The notes under the pieces are model-generated. The model searched no databases and was not told the origin of the DNA. It worked only from the letters and a program-made list of their open reading frames with translations. A DNA stretch of 64,000 nt from Nocardioides deserti (GTDB taxonomy: Bacteria; Actinomycetota; Actinomycetes; Propionibacteriales; Nocardioidaceae): assembly GCF_014266025.1 (NCBI RefSeq), contig NZ_JACMYC010000005.1, positions 248,001-312,000 of the forward strand, given 5' to 3'. Made by a program: the position numbers and the translations under genes. This document shows, piece by piece, positions 24,019 through 32,563 of this stretch; position 1 is the stretch's first letter; each line of letters begins with the position of its first letter.

Positions 24019-26201
24019 GAGACTCCCTCCGGCAGCGGTCGGTCGGTGGTGGAGCCGTTGCCGACCTGGCCCAGCTCGTTGTTGCCCCAGCAGGCGGTGA
24101 CACCGGTGTCGAGCCCGCCGCAGGCGTGGAACCAGCCCGCGTCGATCGAGAGCCAGGGCCGCTCGCTCACGACGAGGGTCGGCACCGTCCTGGTGCTGCG
24201 GGACCCGTCGCCCAGCTGGCCGTAGCGGCCGCTCCCCCAGCACCAGGCACTGCCTGCGTTGTCGACTCCGCACGTGGTGGCGTCGCCGGCGCTGATGCTA
24301 GTCCAGATGTGGTCCCCCGCGACCGGTTCTGGCGCGGCCCGCTGCTTCCGGGTCGCGTCGCCGAGCTGGCCGCGGTCGTTGAGGCCCCAGCACAGCGCCG
24401 CGCCCTCGACCGTCGTGCCGCAGACGTGCGACCAGCCGGCGTCCAGGCTCGCCCAGGTGGCGCTCGTGCCGAGCAGCGCCGGCGAGGGCACCGGCTCGCC
24501 GGCCGGGCTGCCGAGCTGGCCGAAGGTGTTCTGCCCCCAGCACCAGGCGCTGCCGTCGGTCCTCGTGGCGCAGGTGGACCAGCCGCCCGCCGTCACGCTC
24601 GCCCAGTCCGCGGCCCGGCCGACCCGCTTCGGGCGTCCGCGGTGGGCGAAGGTGCCGTCGCCGAGCTGGCCGCGGAGGTTCGACCCCCAGCACCAGAGGC
24701 TGCCGTTGCTGCGCGTGCCGCAGGTGTGGAACCAGCTCGCGCTGACCGAGGTCCACGCCGCGCTCGTCCCGACCTGCACCGGCGTCGAGCGGGCCGCGCC
24801 CTTGCCGATGCCGAGCTGGCGGTGGTTGTTCAGTCCCCAGCACCACAGCGTCCCGTTGTCGCGGACGCCGCAGGTGGTCGCACCCGAGGTGCTGATCGTC
24901 CGCCACGTCTCGCCCCCGACCACCTCGACCGGCCGGGTGCGCGTGGCGGTGGTGCCGTCGCCGACCTGGCCGAAGCCGTTGCGGCCCCAGCACCACGCGC
25001 TGCCGCCCTCGCGCACGACGCAGGAGGTCTCACCGCCGGCGCTCACGGCGGCCGGTCCCGCGGGCACGGTCACCACCACGACCCCCGTCGTGCCGGCCGT
25101 CGCCGGCCGCGTGCCGCGGACGACGTACGACACGTTCCAGGTGCCGGGCTCGGTCGGCGTCCCGGCGAGCAGGCCGGTGGCGTCCAGGGCCAGGCCCGGC
25201 GGGAGGTTGCGCGGCTCGCCCCAGGTCACGCCGCCGGTGGCCGAGGTCGAGGCGGCGAGCCGGAGCTCGAAGGGCCGGTCGAGCGGCGCCGTCGCGACCT
25301 GCACCTCGGGGCGCGGCACCGGGCGCAGGCGGGCCCGCTCGACGAGCCCGCGGGCGGCGGTGCGCAGGGCGGCCGCGCCGGCGCCGTAGGCGTAGGAGCG
25401 GTTGCGCTGCAGGGCCTTGGCCGTGCGGATGTTCCTCGGGTCGCAGACCAGGTCGCCGGTGGTGCACACGCTCCAGGCGGCGTACGTCGCCGTGCGAGCC
25501 GGCACGTCGGCGACCGCGCCCAGGCGGCGGGCCGCGATGCCGCGCCCGGCCCGGGCGGCTGCGGGCGCACCCAGGGACGTCGCACGGGTCCGGGGGCGGC
25601 GGTCCGGATCGGCCACCAGCGCGGCGCCGACGACGTCGGTCAGGCCGTCGCGGCGGGCCGACAACGCCGTCAGGCCGCGGTGGACGACCGCAGCGCCCTG
25701 GGCGTGGCCGACGAGGACGAGCTGCTGGTCGGGACAGCCGAACGCGTGCCGGTCGACCAGCGCGAGCAGCCGGCGGGTGGCCGCGGGCACCGGTCGCATC
25801 CAGGTGCGGGCGCGGTCCTTGGTGACGCTGCGCAGCGCCTTTCGCGGGTGGGGGCGCCTGCCCACGAGCGCGGCCGTCGGCCGGGTGGCCATCGGCACGC
25901 GCACCTGCTCGACCGTGCGGTCCGCCGCCAGCGCCTGGCGGGTGAGCGCCCGCGCCAGCACGCCGACCGTGCGGCCGAAGGTCGTGCCCCCGCTCGGTGC
26001 CTCGCCCGCGCCGTCGACCCCGAGCAGCAGCAGGTCCGCGCACTGCTCGACCGTCGCGGCGGTGCCGGCACCCAGCACCGCCCGGCCGCGCTCCTCGGTC
26101 GGCCCCGGCTGCGACCCGGCGTGGAGGAACGCTGCCACCACCGCCACCGACGTCAGGGCGGCCGCCACCAGCAGGAGGGCCTGCCTGCCCCGTCGTCGCA
26201 C
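24015..26201 (-). CDS. Secreted cutinase-like domain with RCC1-repeat propeller
   Basis: A 728-residue protein beginning with a basic, hydrophobic export segment (GRQALLLVAAALTSVAVVAA). Residues about 40-290 resemble a cutinase-type alpha/beta hydrolase with disulfide cysteines and the Asp motif CTTGDLVC. The nucleophile elbow reads GHAQGA where GYSQGA is expected, so the catalytic Ser is Ala. The usual C-terminal catalytic His is not evident. An Ig-like putative domain follows, then seven RCC1-type repeats of about 50 residues, each with C..G..WCWG.N..GQLGDGT. It is likely a surface binding protein rather than an enzyme. First gene of the overlapping operon. Confidence 0.8.
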   Translation of the reverse strand: MRRRGRQALLLVAAALTSVAVVAAFLHAGSQPGPTEERGRAVLGAGTAATVEQCADLLLLGVDGAGEAPSGGTTFGRTVGVLARALTRQALAADRTVEQVRVPMATRPTAALVGRRPHPRKALRSVTKDRARTWMRPVPAATRRLLALVDRHAFGCPDQQLVLVGHAQGAAVVHRGLTALSARRDGLTDVVGAALVADPDRRPRTRATSLGAPAAARAGRGIAARRLGAVADVPARTATYAAWSVCTTGDLVCDPRNIRTAKALQRNRSYAYGAGAAALRTAARGLVERARLRPVPRPEVQVATAPLDRPFELRLAASTSATGGVTWGEPRNLPPGLALDATGLLAGTPTEPGTWNVSYVVRGTRPATAGTTGVVVVTVPAGPAAVSAGGETSCVVREGGSAWCWGRNGFGQVGDGTTATRTRPVEVVGGETWRTISTSGATTCGVRDNGTLWCWGLNNHRQLGIGKGAARSTPVQVGTSAAWTSVSASWFHTCGTRSNGSLWCWGSNLRGQLGDGTFAHRGRPKRVGRAADWASVTAGGWSTCATRTDGSAWCWGQNTFGQLGSPAGEPVPSPALLGTSATWASLDAGWSHVCGTTVEGAALCWGLNDRGQLGDATRKQRAAPEPVAGDHIWTSISAGDATTCGVDNAGSAWCWGSGRYGQLGDGSRSTRTVPTLVVSERPWLSIDAGWFHACGGLDTGVTACWGNNELGQVGNGSTTDRPLPEGVS

Positions 26202-26299
26202 GGGGTCACCGTAGGGCTCGGCCCGTTGCTCCCGGCGGCGCCGCGCCCGTCTCCTGCCCGCGTGTGGCTGGCGTGACTGATGGGGCAGGTGGGGCGCGC

Positions 26300-26325
26300 A
26301 GCATCCCAAGTTTACTTGGGATGCT
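26300..26325. repeat. 12-bp-arm palindrome downstream of the phospholipase-D-like gene
   Basis: AGCATCCCAAGT (26300-26311) and ACTTGGGATGCT (26314-26325) are exact inverted repeats around TT. The ATCCCAAGT/ACTTGGGAT core is shared with the larger palindrome at 26356-26393. Confidence 0.8.
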
Positions 26326-26355
26326 GAAGCTCCCCTGCCAATGCAATGGCCGCGA

Positions 26356-26393
26356 AGCGTCAGGATCCCAAGTTAACTTGGGATCCTGACGCT
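26356..26393. repeat. Perfect 38-bp palindrome with a shared core
   Basis: The left arm AGCGTCAGGATCCCAAGTT (26356-26374) is the exact reverse complement of 26375-26393. It starts 11 nt past the phospholipase-D-like stop codon, so it may terminate transcription, but the lack of any loop and the paired copy also suit a protein-binding site. Its AT-rich centre stands out from the local composition. Confidence 0.85.
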
Positions 26394-26403
26394 CACCGGG
26401 GGC

Positions 26404-27792
26404 TCAGTTGACCTGGATGCCGGCGTACGGGTTGCCGCCGCGGGCGACGAGCGAGCGTCGGGCGGAGGCGGCGCGGAGGGACAGCTGCTCCTGGACGCGG
26501 GGGTTGCGGCTGTACCTCGGCGGGTTGGCGTAGAGGTGGTCGACCCAGTCGGCGTACGTCTTGCGGACGCGGGGGTCGAAGATCCGCATGACGATCTCGT
26601 CGCTGGCCAGCGCGACGCTGGTCCAGTTGGCCGAGCCGTTCCAGGTGACCTCGACGTCGGTGGCGCCCTTGTAGCGGCCGCTGACAGCCATGTACTTCAT
26701 GTGCAGGTAGCGGTCGTAGACGCCGTCGAGGTTGAAGTCCTGGGCGATGTGGCGCATCGGCACCGGGCCGCGGCTGGTGTTGCGCAGGATCTTCAGCACG
26801 TTGTTGCCGAAGACGGCGTAGACGATCTTGATGTCGCACCCGCGCTGCCACATGGTGCGCAGCCGCTCCGCGATCCGCTTGCCGCGCTCGCCGTGCATGG
26901 AGGTCTGGGCGATGCGGATCTTGGTCTTGCCGTTGGTGCCGGTGCCGCCGGTCGCGCCCGCGCAGACGATGTCGTTGAGGTCGCGCAGGAGCGGGTCGGC
27001 CTCGGTGCCGTCGCCGCGGTAGGGGTAGAAGTACGACGTGTACTTGCCGTGCTCGTAGGACTCGTAGGCCTGCTTGACCGGCTTGTCCTTGCGCATCTGG
27101 TCGAAGACGTGCTCGAACTCGGCGTAGATCTTGGCCTTGCCGGTGATGGTGAAGACGTCGTTCCACTGGCCGTGCGCGGCGAGGTCGGTGGCGTTGTTGG
27201 ACCCGTAGATGACGACGTTGTTCGCCTTGCCGGCCTTGCTGAAGAGGAAGAACTTCGTGTGGGCGATGCCGCCGCGGTTGCGGCAGGAGCTCACGCACTT
27301 GCGCACGTCGCTCTTCATCGAGGCCTTGCGGTTGTGCTCCTTGGTCTTGAGCACCGCCTGGAGCCGGTTGATGCCGTCGTTGCGGTTGTCCTTGTTGGCG
27401 TTGAGCCGGTCGAGGATCACCCGCACGGAGACCCCGCGGCGGTGCGCGGCGATCAGCGCGTCGACGATGTCGTCGCTGCGGATGTTCCAGCTCGCGATCC
27501 GGATCTTCTCCCGGCCCGGGACGCTCTGGATGGTGCGGAGCAGGTGGCCGATGATCCGGCGCCGCGCCTCGCGGTCACCGAGCGGGTTGTTGACGCGCAC
27601 GCCCTGGGGCGGCGTGTAGTTCAGCGGCGCGGGCTTCGGCTTGGCGACCGCGCGCTCCGCGAGCGGAGCGGTGCGGACCGACGCCGAGGCGTTGGTGTCG
27701 GCGGCGGTGGCGGACAGGGGCAGGGCACCGAGCAGGCCCGCGAGCAGCACCAGGCTGGTCGCGAGGACGGTCGCGGCGGAGAGACGACGCAC
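26404..27792 (-). CDS. Secreted phospholipase-D-like protein
   Basis: A 462-residue exported protein. A signal peptide (RLSAATVLATSLVLLAGLLG to about residue 30) precedes two PLD-like half-domains. Each half has an HxK motif: AHTKFFLFS near 178 with GSNNAT downstream, and LHMKYMAVS near 370 with NGSANW downstream. The Asp of the classic HxKxxxxD motif is Ser in both halves. Similar exported actinobacterial PLD-like proteins are known to me with that layout, so activity is not excluded. It could be a phosphodiesterase on phospholipids or nucleic acid. Tandem palindromes follow the stop. Confidence 0.83.
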   Translation of the reverse strand: MRRLSAATVLATSLVLLAGLLGALPLSATAADTNASASVRTAPLAERAVAKPKPAPLNYTPPQGVRVNNPLGDREARRRIIGHLLRTIQSVPGREKIRIASWNIRSDDIVDALIAAHRRGVSVRVILDRLNANKDNRNDGINRLQAVLKTKEHNRKASMKSDVRKCVSSCRNRGGIAHTKFFLFSKAGKANNVVIYGSNNATDLAAHGQWNDVFTITGKAKIYAEFEHVFDQMRKDKPVKQAYESYEHGKYTSYFYPYRGDGTEADPLLRDLNDIVCAGATGGTGTNGKTKIRIAQTSMHGERGKRIAERLRTMWQRGCDIKIVYAVFGNNVLKILRNTSRGPVPMRHIAQDFNLDGVYDRYLHMKYMAVSGRYKGATDVEVTWNGSANWTSVALASDEIVMRIFDPRVRKTYADWVDHLYANPPRYSRNPRVQEQLSLRAASARRSLVARGGNPYAGIQVN

Positions 27793-27891
27793 GCGGGTTC
27801 ACACTCCGAGGAATCGGTGGGACGGACCACGGGTGGTGACGCTTTGGCTGACGTTGACCGTCCCGCCTCGGCAGGCTACCCGCCGGGACCG

Positions 27892-28320
27892 TCAGCCGCT
27901 GCACTTGCGAAGAGCATCCTCGTACGCCGCGTCGTCCAGCAGCGCGCCGCGGGACTCGCCGATCCGGCCGCCGGGCACGGCCCAGAACCGGTCGCCGTAG
28001 GTGATGAGCGGCTTGCCGAACTCGCAGTAGCGGCCGTTCGCCTTCACCCGCTCGCCGTCCTCGTAGCACTCCTGGTAGCCGCCCGGCAGCGTCCCGCCCG
28101 CGACCCAGACCTCCGCGCAGTCCGGTCCCCCGGCGCCGGCCGAGGGCGAGGAGGAAGCGGTGGCGCTCGCGTCGCCCGAGGGAGTGGCCTCCGACGACGC
28201 GGACGAGGTGGCTGCGCGGTCGCTGGCGACCTCGTCGCCGCCGTCCCCGCCACATCCGGCGAGCAGGCCGGCGCTCAGCACCAGCGGCGCGATCAGGGCA
28301 GCGGTCCGGGAGCGCTTCAT
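27892..28320 (-). CDS. Small lipoprotein of unknown function
   Basis: A 142-residue exported lipoprotein. The signal peptide ends in LAGC (Cys about 23), followed by a long Ser/Thr/Ala/Asp-rich linker of about 45 residues and a compact domain with four cysteines (PDCAEVWV, YQECYEDG, RYCEFG, LRKCSG) that could form two disulfides. No family recognised. Its ATG overlaps the sulfotransferase paralogue 3 stop by 4 nt (ATGA). Confidence 0.75.
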   Translation of the reverse strand: MKRSRTAALIAPLVLSAGLLAGCGGDGGDEVASDRAATSSASSEATPSGDASATASSSPSAGAGGPDCAEVWVAGGTLPGGYQECYEDGERVKANGRYCEFGKPLITYGDRFWAVPGGRIGESRGALLDDAAYEDALRKCSG

Positions 28321-29468
28321 CCCCGCAGCCTACGCCGGAACAGGCCTCCGCGGCGGGGACGACGAGCGTCCTCGGGTCCGGCGGCAGCACCGGCGGCGGC
28401 CCGGGCGACGAGCCCCGCGGCGATCCGGGCCGGGTCCTGCCCCGGCGGCACCGGGGCGTCGGGGTCAGGGCCGTCCGGCCCGCCGAGCACCGGGCGGAGC
28501 TCGGCGAGGTCGCCGCGGACGGGGTGGTCGGAGGCGGCGAGCTCGGCCAGCCAGCGGTCGGTCGCGTCGCCGAGCACGTCGGCGAGGCGGTACGGCGCCC
28601 GCGGCCGGTCCGACGCGGCGCCGACGGTCCCCTCGGACCCGCGCGCGGCGAGCTCGCCCTCGGCGTACTCCCGCTTGACGACCCGCAGGTAGGCGTCGCG
28701 GTCGAGCCGTCCGGCCCGGCCCTCGACCAGCTCGGCGTTGACCGCTCGGAGCAGGGCGACCTCGGACCGGCCGAGCGACGGGTTGGCCGGCGCGACCGTG
28801 TCCGCGTCGACGAGACCCGGGTCGATCCGCGCGGCGGCGGCGAACCGGCGCCACAGCTCCGCGGGCTCCCGCCCCGGCCCCGGGCAGACCACGAGGTGCA
28901 CCCGCGAGGCGGGCACGGCCGTCGACCAACGCTGCAGCGCCCACGACCAGTCCTGCGCGTGCCAGTAGTGCGGCCGCACGCCACCCGCCTCGGGCCCGGC
29001 GTCGCGGCCGCTGTCCGCGCGCAGCTCGCCGGCCTCGAAGGCGGCGAACGAGCGGGTGTCGCCGAGTTTGACCTCCTCCTGCCAGTGCGCGGTGGCCTGG
29101 CGGCCGAGGTCGCGTGCGGTGACGACCACGTCGACCTCGACGTCGGCCAGCGGCGCGAGGATGGCCGCGACCTGCTCGGGGGTCGCGCCGGCGAGCACCT
29201 CGTGCCCGAGCAGCACCGGCCCGTCGTGCGCGCGCGCCCGCTCGCACAGCGCTGCCCAGGTCCCGGCGACGTCGGAGTCCGCGAGCCCGAACTTCGCGGC
29301 CGACCCGCGCAGCTCGACCGCCGCGTGGAACATCGCCCCGGGCCGCAGGAACGGGTGCAGCACCCCACCGGCGCGCAGCGCGTCGCGGTGCGTCGCCATC
29401 AGCGACTGGAGGTACGTCGTGCCCGTCTTGGGCAGCCCGACGTGGAGGACGACGCGCACGGCCGACAT
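28317..29468 (-). CDS. Sulfotransferase-like P-loop protein, paralogue 3
   Basis: A 383-residue protein starting at ATG 29466-29468. The phosphosulfate loop is HVGLPKTGTTYLQ near 8-20. The second motif ARDLGRQATAHWQE lacks the usual Ser. A conserved RVHLVVCP strand and ELWRRFAAAARID helix align with the same region in paralogue 2. The C-terminus is Pro/Ala-rich and basic. Overlap with the downstream lipoprotein suggests that the two work together at the envelope. It is divergent from the MgtE/CBS gene. Confidence 0.75.
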   Translation of the reverse strand: MSAVRVVLHVGLPKTGTTYLQSLMATHRDALRAGGVLHPFLRPGAMFHAAVELRGSAAKFGLADSDVAGTWAALCERARAHDGPVLLGHEVLAGATPEQVAAILAPLADVEVDVVVTARDLGRQATAHWQEEVKLGDTRSFAAFEAGELRADSGRDAGPEAGGVRPHYWHAQDWSWALQRWSTAVPASRVHLVVCPGPGREPAELWRRFAAAARIDPGLVDADTVAPANPSLGRSEVALLRAVNAELVEGRAGRLDRDAYLRVVKREYAEGELAARGSEGTVGAASDRPRAPYRLADVLGDATDRWLAELAASDHPVRGDLAELRPVLGGPDGPDPDAPVPPGQDPARIAAGLVARAAAGAAAGPEDARRPRRGGLFRRRLRG

Positions 29469-29545
29469 CCTCGCACCGGTCCGCCCGCACCGGTCCGCCT
29501 GCGTCGGGCCCGGCCGGGCGGCCCGGGCCGCTAGCCTCACCTCTC

Positions 29546-30793
29546 GTGAGCACCACCCCTGCGCGCGTCTACGCGGCCCGACTGGTCGGCCTGCCGATCT
29601 TCGACCCGCAGGGGGACCAGGTGGCCAAGGTGCGCGACCTCGTGGCGGCCGTCCGCTCCGAGGTCAGCCAGCCGCGCGTGCTCGGCATGGTGGCCGAGGT
29701 CTTCGGCCGGCGCCGGATCTTCGTGCCGATGACGCGGGTGACCCACATCGACGCGGGCTCGGTCTACACGACCGGGCTGCTCAACATGCGCCGCTTCGAG
29801 CAGCGCTCCACCGAGACCCTCGTCATCGGCGAGATGCTCGACCGCGAGGTGTCGATCCCCTCCAGCGGCGTGCGCGGCACCGTCTACGACGTCGCCATGG
29901 AGCAGGCGCGCAACCGCGACTGGGTGCTGAGCCGGGTCGCCGTGCAGGAGCCCGCCAAGGGGCTGCGCCGCCGCGGCCAGACCCACGTCGTGGAGTGGCG
30001 CGACGTCGACGGGCTGACCCGCCGCGAGGAGACCCAGGGGGCCACCCACCTGGTCCACGCGCTCAACGAGATGCGCCCGGCCGACGCGGCGAGCATGATC
30101 CACGACCTCCCGCGGGAGCGGCGTACCGCGGTGGTCGCCGCGCTCGACGACGAGCGCCTCGCCGACGTCCTCGAGGAGCTGCCCGAGGAGGACCAGGTCG
30201 ACATCCTCAGCCACCTCGACACCGAGCGTGCCGCGGACGTGCTGGAGGAGATGTCGGCCGACGACGCCGCCGACCTCATCGCCGACCTCTCCCCCGAGAC
30301 CGCCGAGGTACTGCTGGACCTGATGGAACCGGCGGAGGCCGAGGACGTGCGGCGGCTGATGTCGTACGTCGAGAACACCGCCGGCGCGATGATGACGCCC
30401 GAGCCGGTGATCCTCGGGCCGGACGCGACCATCGCCGACGCGCTCGCCCACGTGCGCAACCCGGAGCTGACGCCCGCGCTGGCCGCGCTCGTCTACGTCT
30501 GCCGCCCGCCGCTGGAGACCCCCACCGGTCGGCTGCTCGGCGTCGCCCACATCCAGCGGCTGCTGCGCGAGCCCCCCTCGACCCTGGTCGCCGGCGCGCT
30601 CGACGACTCGATGGAGAACCTCAAGCCCGAGGCGACGATCGACCAGGTCGCGGCCCACCTGGCGACGTACAACCTCGTCGCGGCACCCGTCGTCGACGAG
30701 AACGGCCACCTGCTCGGCGCCGTGACCGTCGACGACCTGCTCGACCACATGCTCCCCGAGGGCTGGCGCGACCGGACGGTGCGCCGTGGCTGA
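29546..30793 (+). CDS. MgtE N-terminal/CBS-domain protein (Rv1232c family)
   Basis: A 415-residue soluble protein. A PRC-barrel-like first part (FDPQGDQVAKVRDLVAAVRS) is followed by the MgtE intracellular superhelical domain with repeated LEELPEEDQVDILSHL-type units, then two CBS domains (TPEPVILGPDATIADALAHV and HLLGAVTVDDLLDHML). The membrane channel domain of MgtE is absent, so it is probably a Mg2+ or nucleotide sensor rather than a transporter. Start GTG 29546. It is the first gene of the conserved block with DUF1003, mrp and tatB, as in Mycobacterium. Confidence 0.88.
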   Translation: MSTTPARVYAARLVGLPIFDPQGDQVAKVRDLVAAVRSEVSQPRVLGMVAEVFGRRRIFVPMTRVTHIDAGSVYTTGLLNMRRFEQRSTETLVIGEMLDREVSIPSSGVRGTVYDVAMEQARNRDWVLSRVAVQEPAKGLRRRGQTHVVEWRDVDGLTRREETQGATHLVHALNEMRPADAASMIHDLPRERRTAVVAALDDERLADVLEELPEEDQVDILSHLDTERAADVLEEMSADDAADLIADLSPETAEVLLDLMEPAEAEDVRRLMSYVENTAGAMMTPEPVILGPDATIADALAHVRNPELTPALAALVYVCRPPLETPTGRLLGVAHIQRLLREPPSTLVAGALDDSMENLKPEATIDQVAAHLATYNLVAAPVVDENGHLLGAVTVDDLLDHMLPEGWRDRTVRRG

Positions 30794-31385
30794 GCCGCGC
30801 TCGGCCCGCGCCCGCCTCGACACCCCGCGCGAGGCGCGCCGCCGCACGATCTTCACCCGCCGGCCGTCGTACGACGCCGACACGTTCGGCATCTTCGCCG
30901 AGCAGTTCGCGCGGTTCATGGGCACCGCGCGGTTCCTGCTCTACATGACCGGCTTCGTCGTGCTGTGGGTGCTGTGGAACGCCACCGTGCCGGGCGAGAG
31001 CCGCTTCGACGACTACCCGTTCATCTTCCTCACCCTCATGCTCAGCCTCCAGGCGTCGTACGCCGCGCCGCTGATCCTGCTCGCGCAGAACCGCCAGGAG
31101 CAGCGCGACAAGGTGATCGCCGAGCAGGACCGCCAGGCCAACGCCCGGGCCCACGCCGACATGGAGTTCCTCGCCCGCGAGGTCGCCTCGCTGCGGATGT
31201 CGGTCGGCGAGATGGCGACCCGCGACTTCCTCCGCTCCGAGCTGCGCGCGCTGCTCGGCGAGCTCGACGAGCGGGCCGAGGCGGGGGCGCTGGACCGCGC
31301 CGACGAGCACGCCGACCGGCGCCAGGCGCGTGAGCCTCGTCCCACCCCTGCTGCGGATGAGGGGTCGGACACCCCCGCGACCTAG
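30786..31385 (+). CDS. DUF1003 membrane protein
   Basis: A 199-residue protein that overlaps the preceding gene by 8 nt. Two hydrophobic helices (FLLYMTGFVVLWVLWN and FIFLTLMLSLQASYAAPLIL) with the family sequence LAQNRQEQRDKVIAEQD are followed by a helical, charged cytoplasmic tail. DUF1003 proteins are uncharacterised. Position is the same as Rv1231c-like genes upstream of mrp in Mycobacterium. Confidence 0.88.
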   Translation: MAEPRSARARLDTPREARRRTIFTRRPSYDADTFGIFAEQFARFMGTARFLLYMTGFVVLWVLWNATVPGESRFDDYPFIFLTLMLSLQASYAAPLILLAQNRQEQRDKVIAEQDRQANARAHADMEFLAREVASLRMSVGEMATRDFLRSELRALLGELDERAEAGALDRADEHADRRQAREPRPTPAADEGSDTPAT

Positions 31386-31396
31386 ACTCGGACATC

Positions 31397-32560
31397 ATGA
31401 GCACCGGGCTTGTCGACAAGGTCAACGCAGCTCTCGCGACGGTCAACGACCCCGAGATCAAGCGGCCCATCACCGACCTGGGCATGGTCGACTCCGTCGA
31501 GGTCGACGGCGCCGGCATCGCCAAGGTCCACGTCCTGCTGACGGTCGCGGGCTGTCCGCTGAAGGACACCATCAACCGCGACGTCACCGCCGCGGTCGGC
31601 CAGGTCCCCGGGATCACCGGCGTGGACCTGTCGCTGGGCGTGATGACCGCCGAGCAGCGGGCCGGCCTCAAGGACGTCCTCAGCGGCGGCCAGGCGCAGC
31701 GCGAGATCCCCTTCGCGCAGCCCGGCAACCTCACCAAGGTCTTCGCGATCGCCTCCGGCAAGGGCGGCGTCGGCAAGTCCTCGGTCACCGTCAACCTCGC
31801 GCTGGCCATGGCCGGCCAGGGGCTGAAGGTCGGCATCGTGGACGCCGACATCTACGGCCACTCGGTCCCCGCCATGCTTGGCGTCGCCGACTCGCGTCCC
31901 ACCCAGGTCGACGACCTGATCATGCCCGTGCCGACGGCCAGCGGCGTCTCGGTCATCTCGATCGGCATGCTCAAGCCGCGCCGCGACCAGGTCGTCGCCT
32001 GGCGCGGCCCGATGCTCGACCGGGCGCTCGTGCAGATGCTCGCCGACGTCTACTGGGGCGACCTCGACGTCCTCCTCCTCGACCTGCCCCCGGGCACCGG
32101 CGACGTCGCGATCTCGCTGGGCCAGCACCTGCCCGGCGCCGAGGTCGTCGTCGTCACCACCCCGCAGGAGGCCGCCGCCGAGGTCGCCGAGCGCGCCGGC
32201 ACGATGGCCTCGATGATGCACCAGCGCGTCGTGGGCGTCGTCGAGAACATGAGCTACCTCCCCTGCCCGCACTGCACGCCCGAGGGCAAGGAGCACCGCC
32301 TCGAGGTGTTCGGCGCCGGCGGTGGCGAGCGGGTGGCGCAGACGCTGTCGTCGCGGTTCGGGTACGACGTGCCTGTCCTCGGGCAGATCCCGCTCGACAT
32401 CTCGCTGCGCGAGGGCGGCGACGCCGGCAAGCCGATCGTCGAGGCGGACCCGACCGCTCCGGCCGCCCGGGTGCTGCACCAGGTGGCCTCCACCCTGTCC
32501 GGCCGCGGTCGCGGACTGGCCGGCATGCAGCTGGGGCTGACGCCTGCCGCTAGGTTCTGA
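31397..32560 (+). CDS. mrp: Mrp/ApbC-type iron-sulfur carrier ATPase
   Basis: A 387-residue protein that carries and delivers [4Fe-4S] clusters. An N-terminal MIP18/DUF59 domain of about 100 residues precedes a ParA/MinD-type ATPase with ASGKGGVGKSSV near 118-128, DLPPGTGD (Walker B region) and the cluster-binding pair in LPCPHCTPEG. Start ATG 31397 is 12 nt after DUF1003. The order with tatB matches Mycobacterium Rv1229c and neighbours. Confidence 0.92.
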   Translation: MSTGLVDKVNAALATVNDPEIKRPITDLGMVDSVEVDGAGIAKVHVLLTVAGCPLKDTINRDVTAAVGQVPGITGVDLSLGVMTAEQRAGLKDVLSGGQAQREIPFAQPGNLTKVFAIASGKGGVGKSSVTVNLALAMAGQGLKVGIVDADIYGHSVPAMLGVADSRPTQVDDLIMPVPTASGVSVISIGMLKPRRDQVVAWRGPMLDRALVQMLADVYWGDLDVLLLDLPPGTGDVAISLGQHLPGAEVVVVTTPQEAAAEVAERAGTMASMMHQRVVGVVENMSYLPCPHCTPEGKEHRLEVFGAGGGERVAQTLSSRFGYDVPVLGQIPLDISLREGGDAGKPIVEADPTAPAARVLHQVASTLSGRGRGLAGMQLGLTPAARF

Positions 32561-32563
32561 CCC

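Noticed and set aside
22906..24103. Upstream extension of the LicD-methyltransferase frame
   Set aside because: It overlaps the EEP gene in another frame and encodes Arg/Ala-rich sequence without domains, so the gene was started at about 22906.
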